Positions 15,873-24,368 of a DNA stretch of 64,000 nucleotides are shown here, piece after piece. How positions within the stretch are numbered: position 1 is the first letter of the stretch; each line of letters starts with the position of its first letter. Where the stretch lies: positions 620,001-684,000 of the forward strand of contig OW818667.1 of NCBI GenBank assembly GCA_942493125.1. The letters run 5' to 3'. Origin of the DNA: Fusibacter_C sp942493125. Its GTDB lineage: Bacteria > Bacillota > Clostridia > Peptostreptococcales > Acidaminobacteraceae. Made by a program: the position numbers and the translations under genes. The notes beneath the pieces were generated by a model. That model saw only the letters and a list, made by a program, of their open reading frames with translations, did no database searches and was not told the DNA's origin.

Positions 15873-16910
15873 CTAGTCATCTAAATGCGACAGCTCTTTT
15901 AGTAGTCTAAGTAGTTCAAAAACATCTTCCTTTGGCGTTGCCCATGAGGTTACAAATCTCGCCTCCATATTGTTTGCGTCATATGGATGTTCCGCTTCGT
16001 AGTAGCAAAGTGCTGAGAGCTTTTCATGAACCTTGTTAGGAAGAATCGTAAAAATTAGATTTGTTGATGGATAGGTCACCAGTTCATAACCTAACTCAAT
16101 GATTCCATTTTTTAATAGGCTCGCCATCTCGTTCGTATGTTTTGCCATTTCAAAATACAGATCATTTTCAAACAGTGCTTTAAACTGAACACCAAGCAGT
16201 CGGCCTTTTGCTAGAAGTGCCCCTCGTTGTTTGATCGAAAATCTTATGTGGTCTTTTAGACGGTCATTGGTGATGACAAGTGCTTCACCAAAGAGGATGC
16301 CATTTTTAGTACCACCGATCGTAAATGCATCTGTTAAATTCGCAACATCTTCAATCGTCATATCGTTGTCGGCACAAGTCAAAGCGTTGGCTAGTCTTGC
16401 ACCATCGAGGTAAAGATATAGGCCATACTTATCGCAGGTTTTTCTTAAGTCTTCAAGCATCGCTTTTGTGTAAATAGTACCCGTTTCAGTCGCATTTGAG
16501 ATATAGACCAATTTTGGCAATACCCAATGCTCATCAGCATGCTTCACAATGGCAGCCTCAATCATAACTGTAGTGAGCAATCCATCCTTAGATTCCATTT
16601 CAATAATCTTATGTCCTGTGGCTTCAATAGCACCCGTTTCGTGAACGGATACATGACCAAGATCTGTTGCAATGACCGCCTCGTAAGGTCTCAAAAAATG
16701 AGCGATCGCGATCGTATTTGTTTGAGTGCCCGTGACCAATAGATGCACATCCGCATCCGGTCTACCGATTCTGCTTTTTATGAGCTTTGTCGCATCACCA
16801 GTGATATCATCCACACCATAGCCAACGTGCTGCTCTCTGTTCGTTTTTATGAGTGCTTCAAGTACTTTCTCATGTGCACCCTCTGAGTAATCATTCATAA
16901 AATAAAGCAT
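15873..16910 (-). CDS. Low-specificity threonine aldolase
   Basis: The 345-aa PLP enzyme of the beta-eliminating lyase family cleaves threonine to glycine and acetaldehyde. Motifs seen are MNDYSEGAHEKVLEAL at the start, TGTQTNTIAI, HETGAIEATGHKI, LYLDGARLANALT and the PLP lysine in FTIGGTKNGILFGEAL. The length is standard for this family. It lies upstream of a strong terminator and 24 bases after an SRPBCC gene on the same strand, so they may be cotranscribed. Related tyrosine phenol-lyase-like activity cannot be ruled out. Confidence 0.92.
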   Translation of the reverse strand: MLYFMNDYSEGAHEKVLEALIKTNREQHVGYGVDDITGDATKLIKSRIGRPDADVHLLVTGTQTNTIAIAHFLRPYEAVIATDLGHVSVHETGAIEATGHKIIEMESKDGLLTTVMIEAAIVKHADEHWVLPKLVYISNATETGTIYTKAMLEDLRKTCDKYGLYLYLDGARLANALTCADNDMTIEDVANLTDAFTIGGTKNGILFGEALVITNDRLKDHIRFSIKQRGALLAKGRLLGVQFKALFENDLYFEMAKHTNEMASLLKNGIIELGYELVTYPSTNLIFTILPNKVHEKLSALCYYEAEHPYDANNMEARFVTSWATPKEDVFELLRLLKELSHLDD

Positions 16911-16934
16911 TTGAATCTCCTTCAGACTATGTGT

Positions 16935-17369
16935 CTATTTATTTTCTGCCAATGTCTTTATGCGCGCCAAAGCTTTAGGAATGCTGATCGTAAACATTTC
17001 TACGAGGTCCTCTGGCACATCTGTTTTAGCGACTAGTGTCGTTATACCATTCATTTCTGTAAGTGAATAACTCTCTGTCAGCCCAGACCACTCTTTTTCA
17101 CGTTCCTTCTGACCACTTTCTTGCGTGTCAGCATAATGCTTAAAGAATACATACTCATTTGGAATCATCTTCTCGACTAAACTTGATACACCGTAACCAT
17201 TTACAGATGAGATGAATTCGACTTCATTGCCTTCCTTGATCTCGCCCTTCATATAGGTGCCTTCGTCAATATTATTTGCCCAATCGCGAAATGTTTTATC
17301 ATCCCAAAGCGTTGACCAGACACGTTCTTTGGTCGCATTAATTTCAATCGAAAATATAAGTTCTTTCAT
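16935..17369 (-). CDS. SRPBCC/AHSA1-like domain protein
   Basis: The 144-aa single-domain protein has the START/Bet v1-like pattern of the AHSA1 family: SIEINATKERVWSTLWDDKTFRDWA at the N-terminus and IPKALARIKTLAE as the closing helix. Such proteins bind hydrophobic ligands or act as Hsp90-activator-like folds; the ligand here is unknown. Several SRPBCC proteins of this type accompany regulators in Firmicutes. An AGGAAG site precedes the ATG. Confidence 0.85.
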   Translation of the reverse strand: MKELIFSIEINATKERVWSTLWDDKTFRDWANNIDEGTYMKGEIKEGNEVEFISSVNGYGVSSLVEKMIPNEYVFFKHYADTQESGQKEREKEWSGLTESYSLTEMNGITTLVAKTDVPEDLVEMFTISIPKALARIKTLAENK

Positions 17370-17416
17370 ACTTCCTCCAGAATCAATAAAATATAAATAT
17401 AAATTAGACTATTTAG

Positions 17417-19233
17417 TTATATATTTCCGTTTTCAGTCAACACATGCTCCGTGAATACTTCAACAATTTTGGGATCGAAGTGCGTGCCTGAACATCTTTT
17501 CAGTTCTCTGATTGCTTCCTTCTTAGATATTTTTTCATCAAAGGGTCTCTCGCTTGTCATTGCTTCGTAAGCTTCTGCAACTGCGAGAATTCTAGCTTCA
17601 AGCGGTATTGCTTCTCCCATATGACCATTTGGATAACCACTACCGTCCCATTTTTCATGATGATGGATGACAAATTGTGCCAGCTCTGAAAATTCATTTG
17701 TAGAACTGAGAAGCCGCCATCCAATCTCTGGATGTCTTTCGATTTCGACTCTTTCTGTACTTGTTAAACTTCCTGCCTTATTGAGAATATTTTCATCAAT
17801 GCCTATCTTTCCAATATCGTGAATCAATCCGACGACGCGCATATGATTGATGGTATTTTGGTCTAATTCCAATTTAATTGCAATCGTTTGACAAATACGA
17901 CTGACTCTATTTGAATGCTCCGCTTCGTGTTTGCTTTTTCAAACAGGGTACTCATGATGAGTTCAATTGTTTTACTTCTTATACTGGTGCGTTCAATGAG
18001 TTTGTGCTTGTACATATGATTTTCTGCGTTTACGACAACTTCTGTGATGGATTCACTCTCCATTATTTTTGTTTCATAGCCAAATGATATCGACAACTCA
18101 ATGTTTGCAACGATTTCCTTTGCGGTCAAGTCTTTTATGTGATTTGCAATTTTAACAGTATCAGCAGCTGATGTCTTCGGTAACAAAAGGACGAATTCGT
18201 CCCCGCCAATTCTAGCGATAATGTCATCCTCTCGGCAAGCTTTCTGAATCGTTTCTGCAGCCTTTTTGAGAAGCTCGTCACCCAAATCGTGTCCAAATGA
18301 GTCGTTGACGAGCTTTAAGCCATTGACATCAAACATGATTATTGATAATGGAAGGTTTTCTTTTTTATCTAAATCGATTAACATGCGCTCATAATATCTT
18401 CGGTTATATAGACCCGTGAGGTGGTCATGTGTGCTCAAATAATGCAGCTTTTCTTCACTGATTTTTCGCGAGGTTATGTCTTGGGCAGCACCCCATAGAG
18501 CAGTAATTTGGTCATTCGCGTCCCTTTGTGCTTCTCCGCGAGTCCAAATCCATCTGGATGACCCATCGCTATTTAGAATTTCAAGTTCCAGCTCGTAAGG
18601 ATCACCTAAAGATGTTGTTCGATCAACAGACTCCGATAATTTTTTCCAACTTTCAGCAGTGAACAACTCATTTTGTTTTTGAAAAACAGGTGGTGGCTTA
18701 GATGCATCAAGTCCAAACATTTTGTAAAGTTCCTCTGACCACATAACTTTGCCTGTTTGTATGTTCAATCGCCATGTTCCCAAATGTGCTATACGCTGTG
18801 ATTCCAATAAATCATTCATACTCATTTTAAGTTGAACTTCAATCCTTTTGCGTTCAGTAATATCATTAAAAATTACCGCAACTTGTTTTGAATTCGGAGA
18901 ATAGGCTGTAACTTCAAAGAACATGTCTAAATCTCTTGAATATTTCTCAAAAGTAACAGGCTCACCTGTACTTGCAACATACTTGTACTTTTGCAACCAA
19001 GCATCATCGATATTAGGCATAATATCCGACAATTTTTTTCCAATAATCGCTTCACGTTTCATACCAGAAAATTTTTCATAGGCTTCATTTGAGTCTATGA
19101 TGCAATAATCGATTGTGTTTCCCATATTATCTTGCATGGTCTCAAATACGACGAGTCCTTGTGTCATCTGCGTTATAAGGCGTCTGAATTTCTCTTCACT
19201 CTCAATTAAATCCTTTTCGTTTTCATTTTTCAT
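17417..19233 (-). pseudogene. PAS-PAS-GGDEF-HD-GYP signalling gene split by a one-base frameshift
   Basis: Two ORFs make up one gene. ORF 17863-19233 (456 aa) holds two PAS domains (about 1-130 and 135-265) and a GGDEF domain (about 285-415; active-site RIGGDEFVLLL). Its frame then leaves homology (RSIQIESVVF...). In the next frame the sequence reads KHEAEHSNRVSRICQTIAIKLELDQ and joins ORF 17417-17872, which supplies HDIGKIG, HHEKWDGSGYP and the rest of an HD-GYP domain. A single missing A in the A5 run (T-run 17935-17939 on the plus strand) restores one frame. The full protein would make and break c-di-GMP. It may be a real mutation, phase variation or a sequence error. Confidence 0.85.
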
Positions 19234-19275
19234 GTTGCGGCTCCCTTTTCTCCCATGAAAACCTCCAATTACTTA

Positions 19276-20556
19276 TTATAGACCTTTGTCGCGATTTGTG
19301 GACAATAATTTATCCAAATAGATCGACTTAAACTGCTTACTGGCCATCGCCTGCTTTAAAGGTGGCAATTTAATAATAACGCCAAGAACAGCAGCCATCG
19401 CACGATGATTGGCAAATGCTTGGTTATCAAATACTAAATTTTGAAGCGTCCCTTTCTCAATAGCTTGCATAACAAATCTATGGGTGCTATTCACTGGCGT
19501 AATAATTTGAATCTCTCTTCGCGTGAGCTCGATCGCTTTTATTGAACAGCTTCTCACGCACACGCCACAACCTAGGCAGATCTCATTGTCTACCTTAGCA
19601 ATATTACCTGTTTCCGTTTCTTGCATAGATATAGCCAAAATCGGACATGCCTTCTCACATTTACCGCATCCGACGCAGTTACTCAAAATCTTAGGGATGT
19701 AATTGGTTGTAGCCACTGGTTGCATTGGGCTAAATTTTCTTGCGGCTTGCAACGCTTCACAGCAACTTCCACAACAATTGCAAATAAAAGCGGGATCATT
19801 TCGCACATTTTCCCCGATTTGTACTAACCCAGAAGCGTAAGACCGTTCTAGTGCGTCCATCGCTTCCTTCTTATCAATTAATCTAGCATGCTGACCATTA
19901 TTGGCAAGAGAGCGTGCTACGTTGCCAAAGGTGAGACAGACATCAAGTGGCGCACCAATTTCACATGGCTGATTGACGTGTAACATCTTATGTCTGCAGT
20001 AACAAGTGCCCAGTCCAATATAACTGGCGTCATCAATAATATGGCTCGCTCTTTCATAGTCTAAAATATGTAACGCGTTAGGATTCGTCAAAACCGGCTC
20101 CTGCACATAAACGCGTCCAAGCGGGGTCTCTGTTGCATAAAATAAATCCTTAACAAAATCTTCTTCGACATTCAAGTATTGGTAATACAGTTCACTCAAG
20201 TATTTTTGATCGATATCGCCCCTAGTGCGCATGAGTGCGAATTCAATAAACCCCGCCATCGGTGGCGGCATCGCAAATTGACGTTCGCCATTGTGAAATG
20301 AATCCACTAACAAAGCCTTCATACATAGTTTCTCTAAAAAAGCTTCAGCCTGCACTTCGCTGATATGCCAAATTTTTGCAGCCTTCTTTGCTGTAAATGG
20401 ACGAATTGGCAATAAAGCGACCAGTTTTGCTTCGTTTTCCGTAAATAGAACTTGCAGGATCTTGTATAAGCTTTCAGATGGTGGTGCCCCATGCGTAAAC
20501 CAATTGATTCTCTCTTCTAAACTCTTATAGGCATCTTTGCTCGTAATATGTCCCAT
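19276..20556 (-). CDS. Multi-cluster 4Fe-4S protein with N-terminal winged-helix-like region
   Basis: The 426-aa protein starts at ATG 20556 (GGAAGG site) and not at the upstream in-frame ATG. Residues about 20-110 look like a winged-helix fold (PFTAKKAAKIWHISEVQAEAFLEKLCMKALL). The middle is Cys-rich (LGTCYCRHKMLHVNQPCEIG, FICNCCGSCCEAL), and a 2x[4Fe-4S] ferredoxin follows (CVGCGKCEKACPILAI and CLGCGVCVRSCSIKAIEL). Similar proteins are annotated as 4Fe-4S binding or reductive-pathway regulators in clostridia. No enzymatic motif beyond the clusters is seen, so the role in electron transfer or redox sensing is inferred. The DUF4287 gene lies just upstream. Confidence 0.8.
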   Translation of the reverse strand: MGHITSKDAYKSLEERINWFTHGAPPSESLYKILQVLFTENEAKLVALLPIRPFTAKKAAKIWHISEVQAEAFLEKLCMKALLVDSFHNGERQFAMPPPMAGFIEFALMRTRGDIDQKYLSELYYQYLNVEEDFVKDLFYATETPLGRVYVQEPVLTNPNALHILDYERASHIIDDASYIGLGTCYCRHKMLHVNQPCEIGAPLDVCLTFGNVARSLANNGQHARLIDKKEAMDALERSYASGLVQIGENVRNDPAFICNCCGSCCEALQAARKFSPMQPVATTNYIPKILSNCVGCGKCEKACPILAISMQETETGNIAKVDNEICLGCGVCVRSCSIKAIELTRREIQIITPVNSTHRFVMQAIEKGTLQNLVFDNQAFANHRAMAAVLGVIIKLPPLKQAMASKQFKSIYLDKLLSTNRDKGL

Positions 20557-20582
20557 GTATTCACCTTCCTTATTAAGACGAT

Positions 20583-20810
20583 CTACATTTTTGAATGCTT
20601 TGTAACGATCCATTTTTTATCTATAAAATATTTCCACAAAGCCATAGAATGTCCTTGGCCGAGTTGATACTCCTTTTTTAACCAATCGGTAAAAACAGTC
20701 GCTTTCATATCCGCCTCAAGTATACCCTGAGTAAGTGCTTCTTCTCTAATTTGTTCCGGAGTCTTCCCCGTTTTCATTTTGATGTTGTCGATATATGCTT
20801 GAAATGACAT
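20583..20810 (-). CDS. DUF4287 family small protein
   Basis: The 75-aa protein matches the DUF4287 pattern: MSFQAYIDNIKMKTGKTPE, then ADMKATVFTDWLKKEYQLGQGHSMALWKYF. ATG at 20810 has AGGAGG nine bases upstream; the longer ORF start has no site. Function is unknown in the family. It is upstream of the Fe-S protein on the same strand, with 26 bases between, so an operon is likely. Confidence 0.85.
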   Translation of the reverse strand: MSFQAYIDNIKMKTGKTPEQIREEALTQGILEADMKATVFTDWLKKEYQLGQGHSMALWKYFIDKKWIVTKHSKM

Positions 20811-20878
20811 AGCTGTTAGCCTCCTTTTATTTAAATTATATCCTTTTAATAATATAACGCAATTTAAAATTGATTGAA

Positions 20879-20907
20879 TTGTTACAGAGTATGTAATATG
20901 ATACAAT
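20879..20907 (+). promoter_or_regulatory. Promoter of the metallophosphoesterase gene
   Basis: TTGTTA (20879-20884) and TACAAT (20902-20907) with a 17-base spacer lie 24 bases before the start codon. Confidence 0.6.
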
Positions 20908-20930
20908 ATCTATAGATTTCTGGAGGACGT

Positions 20931-21512
20931 ATGAAAATACTGGCAATTTCTGATATTGAAAGCAAACATCTCATCGATTTTTTCGATGCTACTAAATATA
21001 AGGATATAGATTTGATTCTTTCTGCAGGCGATTTGAATAGTAGTTATTTATCATATGTCGTAACCATGATCAATAAACCACTACTTTATGTTCATGGTAA
21101 CCATGATGTCAAATTGCTGGATTCACCAGCTGAAGGTTGCGACTGTATCGATGACGAGATCGTAACCTTTAATGGTCTTCGCATTGCAGGGCTTGGTGGT
21201 TGTATGACTTACAGCGGCAAAGCACTTCAGTTTACAGAATCTGAAATGGCATGGCGCATCAAGAAAAATGTCCTTAAGTATAGAAAAGGGATTGATATAC
21301 TGTTGACACACGCACCAGCGTTTGGCCTTGGTGACGGAAAAGATCAAGCCCATATTGGCTATCAAAGTTTCATCGGTTTAATGGATAAATACGCGCCAAA
21401 GTTGATGATACACGGCCATATGCACCTGAATTATGGCATCTGCGGACGGGAACACCAGTATAAAAGCACAAGAATTATCAACGCCTTTGATCACACGATC
21501 ATAGAGTTGTAA
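20931..21512 (+). CDS. Metallophosphoesterase (YfcE-like)
   Basis: The 193-aa protein has calcineurin-type metal motifs: AISDIE (the usual D-x-H has Glu here), SAGDLN, VHGNHD, LTHAPAFGLG and IHGHMH. A binuclear metal phosphoesterase of the MPP superfamily is indicated; substrate unknown. The first motif is D-I-E in place of the common D-x-H, also seen in some clostridial homologues. It stands alone between a promoter and a bidirectional terminator, with GGAGG before ATG 20931. Confidence 0.88.
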   Translation: MKILAISDIESKHLIDFFDATKYKDIDLILSAGDLNSSYLSYVVTMINKPLLYVHGNHDVKLLDSPAEGCDCIDDEIVTFNGLRIAGLGGCMTYSGKALQFTESEMAWRIKKNVLKYRKGIDILLTHAPAFGLGDGKDQAHIGYQSFIGLMDKYAPKLMIHGHMHLNYGICGREHQYKSTRIINAFDHTIIEL

Positions 21513-21575
21513 AAAATAAAAGGGTGTTCAAGACAGCAAGCAAAATAATATGCTGTCGTGAATCACCCTTTTCTT
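21513..21575. terminator. Bidirectional terminator
   Basis: The stem AAGGGTG-TTCA-GACAGCA pairs with TGCTGTC-TGAA-CACCCTT, flanked by A-rich sequence on the left and T-rich on the right. It separates converging genes. Confidence 0.85.
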
Positions 21576-23503
21576 CATTTCTGTTCAATCACTTCGACAT
21601 TATCCACAAACCAATCCATCCCCATGATTTCTTCAGGTGTTGGTATTTGATCTTCTGCTATCATCGTTTCTCCACTTTGACTCAAAACAGGGCCAGTAAA
21701 AGGATTAAATTGGTCAGAAATAATCATTTGCTTCAAGTGTTTTATAAGCTTCAAGGTATCTCTTGGTATCCACTCGTTTGCCATATATAGGTCAACGACC
21801 CCCAAATCAAGTCCCCACCAAAAATTGATCACCTTTTGAGCCTGACTTGAAGTGGCTAGCAGCCTTTGATAAGAACCGTTTAAAAGACTACTAATAATTT
21901 TCTCATAAAAGACACCCCAGTTCCAAATCGGTGCCGCAAGGTAATGTTTGGGTTGTTTTGTCACTTCATCAATGTCGCAAAGCATCGCATAAACACCGTA
22001 GTCCCATGTGACATCTCTTGGTACGATAATATTTTTATTACTGATGATATCTGCACCTCGATGAATCAAACACTCAGAGATATTTGTACTCTTTTGTGGA
22101 TTGTTCCACTCTCCTGTGTAGGCTACAAGTACTCGGGCATGTGGATTGACCAGTTTTGCACCTAATGAGAAGGCATTTATCGAGCTGATCACCTCAGGAT
22201 TTGGATCGGTTGCAGTATATCCTATGAGATTAGATCTCGTCATAGCACCTGCTATAACACCTGTTAAGAACCTCGGTTCATAGGTGCGCCCAAAATAGTT
22301 TGCCATATGGACGTAAGGTCTATTTCCAGAACAGCTAAAAAATTTAATTTTAGGTAGCTCAATGGCACATTTTAAAGTTGCGTGACGAAACACCTCACTT
22401 GTTGTAAAGATCACATCATAACTGCCGTCTATTGCAAAATTCTTGATGACTTCATAAGCGGAATCATCTTCTGGAACATGGTCAATGCTGCCTGTTTCAA
22501 TCTGCCCATTAAACAAAGACTCAATATGGTTTCTTCCTAATGTATGTGAATAGGTCCAGCCAGAACTTACTGCATCACGTGCATAGACAAAACCAACTTT
22601 GATTGATTTTGGTGCAAATAACGCACTGAGCGATCCTAGCAAATTGCTTCGACTCATATCTTCTGCATCTGTGAGAATTTCAAGTTCTTCATTTGTGCCA
22701 TAATTGGAAAGCTCTAGCAATAAGTTCGGCATTAAAGCCTCAACTTGGCTTTCATCGACAGGCTCGGTTAATTTATAGAGCTTCGCATACAATAGAAATG
22801 CATCACCAGTGGTCATATCTAGAGTATCGCCTCCTGCACCTTTAAATAGTTTTCGAAAAGGTTGATAGACATACTTATTGAAATGCTCAAAGCGCGTCTC
22901 ATCAGGTACACCTTCTGGATGATAGTCTTCAAGATATTTTAAAAGTCGCTCATACCGATAATGTTTGCTCAGCCAGATGGTTCCCAGCTTCGTCTGATCG
23001 TAAAACGTCATAAAGGCATAATAGTTGACAATATCTTCGTCGTTTTCATCATATCTTGGAATGATACGCGTGACTTCTGCTTGAAAGGATGTCGCGCCTA
23101 AGTATTTTAATACGCTCACTCGTTTGTTGCCTTCCATCACATAAAAATAATTCAGGTATTCATAAACTTTGATTGGATCGCGAAGCCCTTCTGATAGCTG
23201 GGCACGACATACTTCAGTCCACTTACTGCTGAATTCACTTTGGTCTGGACCCAAAGGAAAAAAACTCTTTGAAAAGAGCATTCTTCTGGCGTTGTAATAA
23301 GTGCCAACTACTTTAGACAGTGGAATTTCAAAAGTCCCTAACGTCACATTGCCGACAATATCGGAGTCGCGAAGGATACCATCCAGTGAACTCAAATGAC
23401 CAGATAATCCTTTCGCTTTTAATCGATTGTATTCTCTTTTGCCTTTTGCCTTTGCATCCTGATAATAATTTACATAAGATATCTTTGGTTCCAACGTCTT
23501 CAC
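21575..23503 (-). CDS. Fusion of ParB/Srx-like domain and BMP-type ligand-binding domain, no signal peptide
   Basis: The 642-aa protein lacks a signal peptide or lipobox. The N-terminal part (about 100-150; DPIKVYEYLNYFYVMEGNKRVSVLKYLGA) looks like a ParB/sulfiredoxin-type domain. The C-terminal part (about 305-600; KVGFVYARDAVSSGWTYSHTLGR, DVIFTTSEVFRHA, FSCSG, LTGVIAGAMTRSNLIGYTA) is a BMP/Med-like nucleoside-binding fold usually found on extracellular lipoproteins. A cytoplasmic sensor of nucleosides or a related ligand is possible. I do not know a studied member. The gene stands alone after the terminator. Confidence 0.75.
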   Translation of the reverse strand: MKTLEPKISYVNYYQDAKAKGKREYNRLKAKGLSGHLSSLDGILRDSDIVGNVTLGTFEIPLSKVVGTYYNARRMLFSKSFFPLGPDQSEFSSKWTEVCRAQLSEGLRDPIKVYEYLNYFYVMEGNKRVSVLKYLGATSFQAEVTRIIPRYDENDEDIVNYYAFMTFYDQTKLGTIWLSKHYRYERLLKYLEDYHPEGVPDETRFEHFNKYVYQPFRKLFKGAGGDTLDMTTGDAFLLYAKLYKLTEPVDESQVEALMPNLLLELSNYGTNEELEILTDAEDMSRSNLLGSLSALFAPKSIKVGFVYARDAVSSGWTYSHTLGRNHIESLFNGQIETGSIDHVPEDDSAYEVIKNFAIDGSYDVIFTTSEVFRHATLKCAIELPKIKFFSCSGNRPYVHMANYFGRTYEPRFLTGVIAGAMTRSNLIGYTATDPNPEVISSINAFSLGAKLVNPHARVLVAYTGEWNNPQKSTNISECLIHRGADIISNKNIIVPRDVTWDYGVYAMLCDIDEVTKQPKHYLAAPIWNWGVFYEKIISSLLNGSYQRLLATSSQAQKVINFWWGLDLGVVDLYMANEWIPRDTLKLIKHLKQMIISDQFNPFTGPVLSQSGETMIAEDQIPTPEEIMGMDWFVDNVEVIEQK

Positions 23504-23544
23504 CTCTCATTATCACAGTCTTTTATGATTTCATTCTAATTAAA

Positions 23545-24189
23545 TCAACCTAAAATAGCTCCGGTAATAGATACCATTAACCATATACTTGAAATTAAAA
23601 TAGCAAGAATTAAAATAATCAACAAAGTTATCGTTATTTTTACACATTTTTTTTCTTTTAAGGCTAAAAGCATTATTGAAATCACATCCATCATATAAAA
23701 AAATTGAGATATTCCTGCAATAACTGATATGACCTTGCTATGAATCCCCAGTTTATGGGATTTAAAAATATACGCCACTGAATATGGTGCTGCACCAACC
23801 ATAGCTAACCATCCCAATACTGAAAAAAATACAGCTATAGCTGGACCGACAAACACCATGATTACTATCGGCGTAAACATTAACAACAAAGCAACAGCAA
23901 TACAAAGACCACCCATTATATAAAATGGAATCAAAGTATATTTAATCAGTATCGCACAATTTAACAATCGAGTTCTACCAATTCTATTTTTCCCAAGAAT
24001 TACAACCATTAAATTGATTACTCCAAAAATAACTGGGATCAATAATGGCCATGTGTATATGTTAGTATCGCCAGGTATATTTTGATTTATTTTAAAATAT
24101 ACAATTGGAAATAAATAAATAGAAGCCGTATATAAAACCGCAACTATATATATTGGATGAAAACCCTTTTCTTGCTCATTTTCGATCAT
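23545..24189 (-). CDS. Multi-pass membrane protein of unknown function
   Basis: The 214-aa protein has about six hydrophobic segments (for example IYIVAVLYTASIYLFPIVYF, IMGGLCIAVALLLMF, IVIMVFVGPAIAVFFSVLGW and a C-terminal IILILAILISSIWLMV). No motif is recognised. ATG 24189 is preferred over an upstream in-frame start because GGGGAG precedes it. Base composition is somewhat more AT-rich than neighbours. Confidence 0.65.
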   Translation of the reverse strand: MIENEQEKGFHPIYIVAVLYTASIYLFPIVYFKINQNIPGDTNIYTWPLLIPVIFGVINLMVVILGKNRIGRTRLLNCAILIKYTLIPFYIMGGLCIAVALLLMFTPIVIMVFVGPAIAVFFSVLGWLAMVGAAPYSVAYIFKSHKLGIHSKVISVIAGISQFFYMMDVISIMLLALKEKKCVKITITLLIILILAILISSIWLMVSITGAILG

Positions 24190-24323
24190 CAGATTCTCCC
24201 CAATCTTCTTAATTATATACAAGTACTGAAATAACTGAATTCTTTTAAACAAAATAGTTGTCCTTATTATACCTTATTTTAAGATGGCTTAATATCATTT
24301 TCATTAGCCACCTATATTTAAGC

Positions 24324-24360
24324 TAAAATGGCCTGCCAATTAACTTGACGGGCCATTTTA
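24324..24360 (-). terminator. Terminator after cyanophycin synthetase
   Basis: TAAAATGGCC pairs with GGCCATTTTA over a 17-base loop just after the cphA stop. The T-run is within the stem, so efficiency is uncertain. Confidence 0.6.
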
Positions 24361-24368
24361 ATCAAATG

